Of a stretch of DNA of 64,000 bases, positions 1-9,239 are shown in pieces. Source of the DNA: Sepiola atlantica (lineage: Eukaryota; Mollusca; Cephalopoda; Sepiida; Sepiolidae); assembly GCA_963556195.1 (NCBI GenBank), contig OY744525.1, positions 28,862,269 to 28,926,268 of the forward strand, read 5' to 3'. A program made the position numbers and the translations under genes. The notes beneath the pieces were generated by a model. It was not told the origin of the DNA. It saw nothing but the letters and a program-made list of their open reading frames with translations, and did not search any database. How positions within the stretch are numbered: position 1 is the stretch's first letter; every line of letters begins with the position of its first letter.

Positions 1-99
1 GAAACTTGCATACCAAAACATGTGAACATCTTAAGGACACAACTTAGCAATCAGGTCTTCTACTCGTACTACCTAGGGACAGAAAAGATACCGGAAAGC

Positions 100-1805
100 G
101 ACAACGGGGAAAATTGAACCGCTATAAATCGACCAGGATATACTAAAGAAAGTTAGGAAACAGAATATAGAATATAGTCATAACCTTATTTGAATTTAAT
201 AGATCCAAATCCATGAACATGAATAATTGGATGCTTAAAGATATACACAATAGTTGAGACAAAAATTATCGATTTAATTGAGTAAACAATGGAAACGGGA
301 TGACTTGACAACACCAACTGACAAACATAAGAATACAAAAAGGCATTTTACAAGGTAGAGAGTTTGTGTCTACTATATTTTATTACATCTATAATGCCAC
401 TCAACGACGTGATCAAAAGATGCAGCGCCGAATACAAAGTTTCACAAAGGAAAACACCTCATGTATATAGATGATCTTAAAATATAACATAAAACAAAAT
501 TAGACATTAATAAACACTACTATAAACTTTTCCAAAGATATACGAATTCATTTTTTAATGAGAAATTGTGGAGAAGAGAAAATATGACACATCAGAATGC
601 ATGAAGCTAATAGAGACGTGGTGCAAACATTTAGTGAACGGTAGTTTTATAAATATCTGGGCATTCTATAAGCAGCCACCATCAAAGCAACATATATGAA
701 GCATGATTAACACAGAATGCACGAGAAGAAGTACACCCCTAGAAACTAAAATATATAGTAGACACCTAACGAAAAGTATAAATACGTGGGCAGGATCCTT
801 ATTAAGATACTCTGGACACTTCATGAGCAGAACTAAAAAATAACTCATATACATAGATTAAAGAACCAGCAAACAAATGACCGTGCTAAACGGAGTCCGA
901 TATTTACCGATTCTATGTAAAAAGGTAAGCGGAAGAAAGAGCACTGGTAAGTATTGAAAACTGCGTGGACAAAGCGAAGATAAAGGTGCGTAACGTAAAA
1001 TACAGAGAAACTAATTAGCTAAAGTTTACAATACATAGTAATGAGCGCCAATCAAAAGACTAGAAAAGTGAAATTAGAAAAGGTCCAGTTACATAGACAG
1101 TTTGTAAGACTGATCAAATCATAAAAAAGACATGCGCATTGTAAACGAAGAAACAGTTGAACAGTGAAACAGAATTGCTACTTACCGCTTCATAAACGAA
1201 CGAATTACATGAATTTTAAACTAAAGAAAAAAACTGAAAGACAGTGAATGTAAACTCTATGGACAAAAAAAAAACAAGCGGTTAAATATATCATAAGTGA
1301 ATGCCGGGAACTAATATAAAAAGAATATATAAACACAGATGACTTATTCGAGAAGTTAGTCCACTGGGAACTGTGCAAACGATAGCACTTTGAGTGATAT
1401 AGGGACGAACCGACATCATTACTAGAAAATGAAAGACATAAAGATCTTCTGAGACATAAAAATAACGTACACACTTATCAAAACAGGCATATTGGACGTA
1501 ATGATAGTCAACGACAAAGAAAGAAAACTATGCAGCAATTCACAGGATGAAGATGAAAGAGAAAACAAATAAGCAAATACATAGAGCTTGACAGAGCGAT
1601 TAACGGAGTATGAAACACGAAGAAGACTAAACTAATACCAATAATTGTGGCAGCACCAGGAATTGTTTGGAAAAAAGTGAAAAAACATCTAGAAGAAATT
1701 GGAATCACAGGAAGCATTGCAACCATAGAAAACACGAGCCTGATAAAATCAATTAAAAATTTACAAGAAATCATCAAGTGCGGAAACCAACCAACATAAT
1801 AAGGT
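100..1805 (+). pseudogene. Decayed non-LTR retrotransposon (LINE) ORF2: RT plus C-terminal domain
   Basis: Relic of a reverse transcriptase/endonuclease polyprotein, read across frameshifts and stops. Around 330-480 the translation follows the RT palm order (an FQGDSLSP-like block, then the active-site motif MYIDDLK at 461-481, with YIDD at 464-475). Around 1450-1800 the C-terminal part is readable: an ILDVMIVNDKERK block resembling the PD/D region of restriction-like endonucleases, then a KYIELDRAINGV block, PIIVAAPGIVWKKV, and a tail ending in a stop near 1800. The 'PIIxxxxG' tail is known from LINEs whose RT is followed by a C-terminal restriction-like endonuclease (R2/R4-type); the exact clade is my inference. 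At least two stops look like TGG-to-TGA changes. The middle (560-1440) is too decayed to read. Not functional. Confidence 0.7.
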
Positions 1806-2405
1806 GAAACCGACAAAATGAGTTTAAATAGCATTACATTCATAGAAAGATTTTTACACGAATCAAAATACCTGAAACTGGCAGGGTAGATATATAGAAA
1901 AAAATCCCATAATCTTACACTCCTAAGATCTTCCCAAAGATGTGGCACCAACATTGGTTAGTACCACATAAAATTAGAATAGAAAGACCAAAGAGAGATA
2001 ACGCAACAATCTTAGATCCTGAGGTGGCTTATTGTCACTAAAATTCCAGAGAAAGCTAACAGTCAGTTTGAGCAAAAACTCAATGGTAAACTACTGGTGC
2101 GATAAAGAAAAATAAATTGCAATGGTGATAGAAAAAAGCGGATATAAAAGGACATATTGAGAGAGTTATTGGCGCTCAGACTTCCAGTAACACCACATGT
2201 TTCTGCTAGTGATAATTACTGGCAACTATTCGTGGAAGAATGTCTAATGAGTGAGCAATAAAAAGATAGTTATACATATAACAATGAGAAGACGTAAGCA
2301 TTAATGTGAATAGACAGTAGAATAAATAAGAAAGAAGGAAAAACAGAAATGGACAAGAGAATAAAACAGAGAAGTGAAAGAAAATGGGTAGAAGGAGAAA
2401 CGAAA
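1806..2405. other. Unassigned AT/purine-rich sequence
   Basis: Probably the 3' flank or UTR of the LINE relic just upstream; no gene, RNA or repeat boundary recognised. Confidence 0.3.
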
Positions 2406-2417
2406 CCGAAGAAGTAA

Positions 2418-2436
2418 AAATTATTATTATTATTAT

Positions 2437-2467
<31 letters not shown>

Positions 2468-2545
2468 TGTAGTAGTAGTAGTCGTAGTAGTAGTAGTAAT
2501 AATAGTAGTAGTAGTGGTAGTAGTAGAATAAGAATAAGAAGTAAG
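2418..2545. repeat. (TTA)n/(AGT)n trinucleotide microsatellite
   Basis: Runs of ATT followed by ~35 AGT-type triplets with scattered substitutions. Open frames here are poly-Ser or poly-Leu artefacts. Confidence 0.95.
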
Positions 2546-2574
2546 CGAACAGAAGGGACAAAAACAAAGAAGAA

Positions 2575-3370
2575 ATAGAAAAGGAAAATGTAGAAAAGGA
2601 GAAGAAGACTTAGAAGAAGAAGAGAAACAGAAGAGAGAGAGAGAGATAAAGAAGAAATAGAAAATAGAGAAGTAGTAAAAGAAGTAGTAGTAGAATCATC
2701 AGAAAGAGAAGAACACGAAGAACTGAAGAAAAAATCAAGAAGAAGAAAAAGAAGAAGAAGAAAGAAGAACGAAGGAGTTAAGAAAAAGGAAAAGAGAGAG
2801 AGAGAAGAAAAAAAAGAAAAGAAAAGAAAGAATAACTGAAGAAAAAGAAAAGGAACGAGTGAAGAAAAAGTTACGAAGAAAAAGAATTCAAGAAAAAGAA
2901 AAAAAGGTGAAGAAGAAGAAGAAGAAAAAGAAGAAGAAGACAGAAGAACGAAGGAGTTAAGAAAAAGGAAAAGAGAGAGAGAGAGAAGAAAAAAAAGAAA
3001 AGAAAAGAAAGAATAACTGAAGAAAAAGAAAAGGAACGAGTGAAGAAAAAGTAACGAAGAAAAAGAATTCAAGAAAAAGAAAAAAAAGGTGAAGAAGAAG
3101 AAGAAGAAAAAGAAGAAGAAGAAAGAAGAACGAAGGAGTTAAGAAAAAGGAAAAGAGAGAGAGAGAGAAGAAAAAAAAGAAAAAAAAAGAAAGAATAACT
3201 GAAGAAAAAGAAAAGGAACGAGTGAAGAAAAAGTAACGAAGAAAAAGAATTCAAGAAAAAGAAAAAAATGGTGAAGAAGAAGAAAGACTTAAGAAAACAA
3301 AAACGAATTGGTGAAGAAGAAAAGAAATTCGGGGAGAATAAGAAGTAGAAAAAGATCAAGTTGAAAACGA
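2575..3370. repeat. Purine-rich (GAA/GA) tract with ~180-bp tandem units
   Basis: Almost pure A/G on the + strand. The landmark AACGAAGGAGTTAAG recurs at 2768, 2947 and 3129 (spacings 179 and 182), so the tract holds three near-identical long tandem units. Long purine/pyrimidine mirror-like tracts of this kind can form triplex DNA (known property). The phenylalanine/serine-rich minus-strand ORFs across this tract are low-complexity shadows. Confidence 0.9.
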
Positions 3371-3870
3371 AGAAGAATAAAGTTTTGCTGTCAACGTAAT
3401 CTGCCAAAATGCATGGATCTCTGAAATAAAACACAAAACACGAAGACAATCGGAAATGGTTTAGAATCCATAGAATTGACACTTGCCTTAAGTAGTTGAA
3501 TCCTTACTCGTCCGAGCAAAGTGCTTTTAACCCAAACAATAATACACGATGGGAAACGATGATAAAACCGTTTTAACTTTTAGGGGACACCCATTGAAAT
3601 ACTTGGTAATACAACGTTTTAAAAAAAGATTTTTATCGCAGTACTGTCGAATATTGTTTCACATGATCGTCTTAATGTCTTTAATGTTGTTTATTCCCAC
3701 GTGATACACGTGTATGCATGTTAGATTCTTCTTATTTAGCGGAATCTGCTTTCGGACGGATTTATGACCAGGCAAGACATAGAACGTTTATATTATGATA
3801 GGCATGTGTTTTCTCAATTCATTTGTTCGCAGGTTACGATTGATTAAGTTCGCGTCCATAGCAACAACAG
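3371..3870. other. Unassigned unique-looking sequence
   Basis: No coding, RNA or repeat signature recognised. Confidence 0.3.
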
Positions 3871-4090
3871 TCTTGACTTTTTGGCAAAGAGCAAAGTGTA
3901 GTATCTGTTCTGATGTTGCAGATAGTCTTTTCTATTATCGGTCAATAAAGGAAAAGTTTTTCTAGACTGAGACAAGTTTTATTTTTGTTCCAACTCAGAG
4001 TGCCCCATTTGTGGGATCTGGATTTCCCCACATTAAAAACCGACTTTGTGTCAAACTCTATGCTCGTGGGGAGGCAAGTAAATAGGAACA
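3871..4090 (+). mobile_element. U2-snRNA-headed SINE, type B, copy 1
   Basis: The head (3871-3918) matches the first ~45 nt of U2 snRNA, including AAAGTGTAGTATCTGTTCTGATG, which holds the branch-point-recognition GTAGTA segment. The body is not U2. It shares blocks with the copy at 20411-20634 (a TATTTTTGTTC block, a 'TTTGTGG..CTGGATTT' block, and the closing GTAAATAGGAAC). The head is diverged ('GACTTTTTGGCAAAGAG'), so this is an old copy. Open frames through it are coincidental. Confidence 0.65.
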
Positions 4091-5034
4091 GCGTTTTGTC
4101 CGAATTGCTATTTGCTTTCTCCCTTCCTCTAGCTAACGTTTGTGTAATGGGAAGGATATCTATTTATTCATATACAAATGCATACTCATTAGTCTTTGTA
4201 ATAGAGTGGAGGATAAATTTAAATTGTGAAATTAATATACGGTTGTTGTCCTTCTATCTTTTATCTTTGAAATCTCTCATCCCAATTACGACGGCTGCAC
4301 TTCTATACGCGAATGAACTGAACTTTGGTTCGGAACATAAACTTTTACAGAAAATATAATCGTTGTTTTTTTGTTTTTTTTACTTAACTATCATATTTCT
4401 TCATCGAATATATTACTACGCAGTTGTTGATAAAAACAACTACCTATCTAAGCACAATAATAATATAATTAGTTATTAATAAACTAACTTCGGGAATGAA
4501 AGTGTCAAAATGTATCTCTTTCTTTTGCTTCGATATACAAAATACATAATGGAAATGAAAATAGCCGAAGAGGTTTCTATTTACGCATTCTCTTTACTTA
4601 ACGTTAACGTTATCTAAATGCTTATATGTAGATGAAAAAATATAACCAGAACATTTAATTAGCTTGCATTATAAAATTTCAGATTTATATGTCTGTTAAT
4701 CCTTTTAATTTTATTTCATGACAAAATACATTAACTCGTGCATACGATTCATTGCAAAAGGTCAACTGAACACATGTAGTAATGTCACTCATATCTGCAG
4801 ACATTGTATATTCTTACGTTTCATAGCGGTATTAATTGAATTTGACACGAGACAGACTCAACCATCGGTCATCAGATGAAATAGTCTCAGATTCTACTAG
4901 CATGGCATTAGCTCTATATTTAAATAAGGAACGGACGATAAAATGAAAGTAATGGGTGTTCAACCAATAAAAGTATATCCCTAATTAACAAAGAATCAGA
5001 TAGATTAGAAAATTATCCGATTTTAATGTAAGTT

Positions 5035-5037
<3 letters not shown>
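4091..5037. other. Unassigned AT-rich sequence
   Basis: No gene or repeat recognised. Confidence 0.3.

Positions 5038-5097
<60 letters not shown>
5038..5097. repeat. (TA)n microsatellite
   Basis: About 29 TA units. Confidence 0.97.
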
Positions 5098-5101
<4 letters not shown>

Positions 5102-5294
5102 TAATAAATCAACGTATTTATTTCAATAAAAAACATACATAGATTTGTTACGTTACTTAAATTAATTTACCTTTTTATTCGAAGTAAGAAATACGTCTTA
5201 TTATATTCATAAATGAAAACTTTTACTAGGAGATAACGCTATCAAAGTTCAAAAAGATTTAATTAAACAATCTTACATTTCTATTTTTTTATAA

Positions 5295-5296
<2 letters not shown>

Positions 5297-5356
<60 letters not shown>
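5297..5356. repeat. (TA)n microsatellite
   Basis: About 30 TA units; the ribozyme-like element of family 3 starts exactly at its right edge. Confidence 0.97.
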
Positions 5357-5360
<4 letters not shown>

Positions 5361-5475
5361 AGCAATGAAAATATATATGGCAATCAAGCTACACAGAGCC
5401 TCCCGTGTTTCATCCCCGGGGGGAATCGTCAGGCACATTATATCTCCTTATAATATTTTATGTGGATACATGAAG
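5357..5475 (-). ncRNA. Hammerhead-like element, family 3, copy 1 (stem I disrupted)
   Basis: The minus strand carries CTGACGA (5432-5426), a GC-rich hairpin (CCCC/GGGG) and GAAAC (TTTC on plus at 5408-5411), followed by a stem closing ACAC with GTGT before GTA. CTGANGA and GAAA are the two conserved hammerhead core strands. The stem I 5' strand is lost at a deletion relative to the copy at 12885-12965. The shared right flank reads 'CTTATAATATTTTATGTGG' in both loci. Probably inactive here. Confidence 0.45.
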
Positions 5476-5477
5476 TA

Positions 5478-5480
<3 letters not shown>

Positions 5481-5575
<95 letters not shown>

Positions 5576-5580
5576 TATTA
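5481..5580. repeat. (TA)n microsatellite
   Basis: Long TA run with one TGTA interruption. Confidence 0.97.
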
Positions 5581-5724
5581 ATATTGCCGAGTTAGAAAAT
5601 ATACACTAAAAGAAGGCCGGAAGTTACAACGGCCGTAACGTTGTGATGATAACGCTTAATATGAGAACAGTAGTCTGAATAATCGTAATTATACAAATTA
5701 TCAATTCTCATCTTAAAACTTAAG

Positions 5725-5727
<3 letters not shown>

Positions 5728-5762
<35 letters not shown>

Positions 5763-5806
5763 ATATATATCTATATATATATATATATTAATATATATAT
5801 ATATAG
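5728..5806. repeat. Interrupted (TA)n microsatellite
   Basis: TA run with CTATA and TTAA interruptions; abuts the element at 5807. Confidence 0.95.
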
Positions 5807-5898
5807 TAAGTTACGAAAATATATTAATGGCAATCATGATACGCAGGTAGCTTCCGCGTTTAATCCCCTTAGAGAATCGTCAGGCTAAATTTTATTAA
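5807..5898 (-). ncRNA. Hammerhead-like element, family 3, decayed copy 2
   Basis: On the minus strand CTGACGA is kept, but the second core strand reads TAAAC instead of GAAAC. The stem III arms (ACGC/GCGT) and a GTA site are still visible. The GAAA-to-TAAA change would abolish hammerhead activity (known core requirement). Confidence 0.4.
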
Positions 5899-6021
5899 AT
5901 ATATATGTATAATCAAGGTTAAGAATGTTCAACATTATCAAAATATCCACAGAATTTCAACAGGTTTTATATAATAGTGCTCAATATTTGATATAGCTAT
6001 TTATATCCATATTTATTTACA

Positions 6022-6167
6022 CAAACATGTACAAAAGCGACACTGACTACGATCTCTTCGCGATCAAAGATCTCAGGTAAAAAGACTTCTTTGCCTGAGA
6101 TGATCGTAGTTTTTTATGACTACATATCGAAACATCGTTATGTCAGTGTCGCTTTTGTACATGTTTG
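6022..6167. repeat. Foldback with 26-bp perfect inverted repeat
   Basis: CAAACATGTACAAAAGCGAC... (6022-6047) is the exact reverse complement of 6142-6167. A second, weaker inner pairing (CTACGATC / GATCGTAG) makes most of the 146 bp a hairpin. MITE-like or a foldback; no transposase. Confidence 0.85.
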
Positions 6168-6183
6168 CATGAATAAAAATATT

Positions 6184-6186
<3 letters not shown>

Positions 6187-6219
<33 letters not shown>
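6187..6219. repeat. (TA)n microsatellite
   Basis: Short TA run. Confidence 0.95.
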
Positions 6220-6220
<1 letters not shown>

Positions 6221-7011
6221 AGGCAGCAAGTGATCAATACTTGTTATATTGAAGACAACAGAATGTTTTCTTTTCGTTTATCTCAACTCGACGAATAAGT
6301 TTTCGGGTTTACGGTGTAGGTTTATTGAGTATCGATCCGAGAGTTCTTTTTGGAGTGTAATCTTACGAACTTTCAATCTACGCAGTCGTTTTCAGGAAAA
6401 AGAACTTTTAGATCCATACAAAATAAATTGCAATTTGAGACCCGGAAATTTTCTCTATGAGATGAGACAGTAATTAAAAAAAATAACGAAAAGAAAAAGA
6501 TCCGTTTTCTTCAATCAGACTTTAAGTTATGTATGTTTATATATTTGTATGCACCGTAGTCACACATCAGCAAAGTAAATGATTATCATGAATTGTTGAC
6601 CAAAGCTGATAGACGTAAGATACCCAACTATTGTTTTTTTTTTTAAATTCAATTCAATTTTAGGCAATGGGGTTAACAAGGGAAAGACCCCTTTCGTGAA
6701 AATTTAGATTCTTTTAATTTCTGGTAAATTTAAAAAAAATTGTATTAAACATCAATGAATAAAATTTCGCAAATATTAGTTTTTTCGGGGTATTTTGAAG
6801 AATGTTGAAGGTGCATAATATGGGTGATCAATTATCATTAGACATCTATTGAGAAAGATTCTCATGAAGTTTAAGCCTAACATCGTAAACATTTTCCAGA
6901 ATCAAACTCATGTAAGGAGCTTGTACAGGATTAGAATAAGAATCTTAGACACAAGGTGTAGTATCATTATATCTTGATTTTAATCTTTCAAGGAAGATGT
7001 AAATATCTTTC

Positions 7012-7015
<4 letters not shown>
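6220..7015. other. Unassigned sequence
   Basis: No gene, RNA or repeat family recognised; the 74-codon frame at 6249-6473 has no recognisable feature. Confidence 0.3.
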
Positions 7016-7095
<80 letters not shown>

Positions 7096-7102
7096 TATAT
7101 AC
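7016..7102. repeat. (TA)n microsatellite
   Basis: About 40 TA units. Confidence 0.97.
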
Positions 7103-7535
7103 TGGTGCTACCAGATCTGGCTGTCAGGAAATATAGGCTTCTTGACCCAAATTGCACCTAAACCATAAAACACAATTCCCCCCTCTTCTTTCCCTTTCTC
7201 TTCCCTCTCCTTTTTTCTTTTCCTTCCGTTTTTCTCACCTCACCCCTTCCCCCTCTCACTCCTTCTCCCCTTTAACTTAACCAAACACAATGGATAAATA
7301 CTCGAACATATAAAGAAGTTGAATCATAAAAACTTTTGCTAAAATGACCGTATTTGGCATTGAACAACACAAAAAGGTTGATATGCCGTAAAACATGACA
7401 ACGAAACTAAACACCATGAAAAAATACTTGAATTTATAATGAACTTTAAACATAATAACTTTTGCCAAACTGACCGGATTCGGAATAAAATAACTCGAAA
7501 AAAGTTGATATGTCGTAAACCAAAACAATGCAAAC
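7103..7535 (-). mobile_element. Dispersed element with ~127-bp internal tandem repeats, copy 1
   Basis: Read on the minus strand, this is the same element as 19350-19840. Two tandem units contain TTTACGGCATATCAACC (GTTGATATG on plus at 7377 and 7505, spacing 128). They are followed by a G/A-rich stretch (C/T-rich on plus, 7180-7270) and a conserved terminal block GATCTGGTAGCACCAG. Two dispersed copies with the same modular order and opposite orientation argue for a non-autonomous mobile element. The architecture resembles Helitron-like elements with central microrepeats known in bivalves, but that link is inference. Confidence 0.6.
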
Positions 7536-7551
7536 ACTACATACACACATA

Positions 7552-7576
7552 CATACACACACACACACACATATGT

Positions 7577-7628
<52 letters not shown>
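7552..7628. repeat. (AC)n/(TA)n compound microsatellite
   Basis: CA repeats running into TA repeats. Confidence 0.95.
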
Positions 7629-7630
<2 letters not shown>

Positions 7631-7689
7631 GCGAAATGTTCAGAACCATTTTAATTTCTTTAAAACACCATAAAAGAATATATTTTGTA

Positions 7690-8012
7690 TATTAGAAAAG
7701 AGGAGGCAATACTAAAGAGGATGGCTTAATGACAAGCGAACGAATACTGCACACCACACCAAAAAGGAGAAATTAATGCGTGAAAGGATATTATCGAGAC
7801 AAGAGAGCATATACTATACTAGCCTCCCCCAAAGGGGGGAGGTAATGCTTCCGGGTTGGTGGTATAATTACGAAAAAATATATACCACACTACCTCCAAG
7901 GAGGGGGTAATACCTGGGAGGATGGTCTCATGGCAGTAACAAAACGGAAGAAGACATTCCTGGGAATATGGTTTCATGACAAAAGAACAGATGCAACACA
8001 ATAGCTCCATCT
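7690..8012. repeat. Degenerate short tandem blocks (GGTAATnCCTGGGAGGATGG type)
   Basis: The motif 'GG(C/T)AATAC..GGATGG.. T(C/T)ATG(A/G)C' recurs about four times (near 7707, 7840, 7906 and 7955) with short A-rich spacers. No function recognised. Confidence 0.5.
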
Positions 8013-8107
8013 TAATTAAGCATAATATTAAATAGAATAATAAACTTAATTGTGCATAAAAACATAGTACAAGAGTATATTAATTGAATTAATCATATAT
8101 ATCAAAT

Positions 8108-8250
8108 ACAGAGTTCATATTTTTTGTAAGCATCTATTAGAAATTTAAGAATAAGCAAAGAGGCAAAATACCTTCAAAGCATATTTAAGATGCGATATCG
8201 CATCTTAAATATGATTTGAAGGTATTTTGCTTCTTTGCTTATTCTTTAAT
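8108..8250. repeat. Near-perfect palindrome (foldback), relative of the 32-33 kb units
   Basis: Arms 8148-8194 and 8199-8246 meet at GCGATATCGC with essentially no spacer. The 5' flank (GTTCATATTTTTTGTAAGCAT) and the arm motifs (AAGATGCGATATCGCATC, an AAGAATAAG block) recur in the 374-bp units at 32.4-33.85 kb, so it is a truncated member of that family. Confidence 0.75.
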
Positions 8251-9239
8251 CGTATATAGTTTCGGGTTTAGACAAACAGATTCGAAATCTTAATCAGGAA
8301 TAAAAGTACAATATTACAACAATAGCAATAGATGCATAGTTTCGGTTTCAGACATATATATATACCAAATCTTCATTCGCAATAGATTTGTATTATTCGG
8401 GTTTCTATGCTAATCTGAGTCATTATTTTCAAAATGTTTCGTACAGTGTGTAATAACTAAGATTAACAGAATTAATTAATCCGGTTATGGCTGATGGAAT
8501 GAGGACAATCCACACCCGTAGATTAAATAAAGAGTTCAGTCTGAAATACAGTATATGTTATTAAATAAATCATTCCCAAGTTCGAAAACGTGCAGTTCGA
8601 ATAATCCATTACATTATCAATCGTTATCTAAAAAAATCCAAAAGAGTTTTATTGTTTATTTTTGGTATCGATTGATTTTATTATCTGAATTTTATTTAAG
8701 TTTTTTTTATAAGTAAATCGCTACACAGTACAGTTGTAGATATGGCTAAAAAGGCATTGTGCCAATAGAATTACACAAGTTGAGCAGATTATGCTTAACT
8801 GTGAAGAATGGCATAGGAGTTTTGAATGGAACAAAGTCAAAGTCCATTAATCATGTTATTCAATTAAATATTTATATGTAGATTAGTTTATCTTCGAAAG
8901 ATTTATGCATTTTTTTGCCTGATGTTAGTTTATTTATGGAAAATATTTAGAGTGTTGTGTCGATATAATCTATATAAAATCAATCTGAATAGTTCATATT
9001 AAAATTGTCTGGTCACATCTCGTGTGTTTGTGTGTATATTTGTCATATCAACTTACTTCACATTTAATTACATTTTTAGTTACGATTCATCAAATATTGA
9101 TTTTGATTAAAATGTAATAGCTTAAAATAAAATGAACTTTTAAAAATTCCATTTTGAAAATAATTTAATTGTGAAATAAAATCCATGGGAATGCATTAGG
9201 TGTTATTCTATAAACAAGTCAGTTCTTTTAATATTAAAA
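8251..9239. other. Unassigned AT-rich sequence
   Basis: Nothing recognised. Confidence 0.3.

Noticed and set aside
2206..3482. Long minus-strand ORFs (up to 288 codons) rich in Phe, Ser and Leu
   Set aside because: They are translations of AGT/GAA-type simple repeats and ~180-bp purine tandem units; no gene signature.
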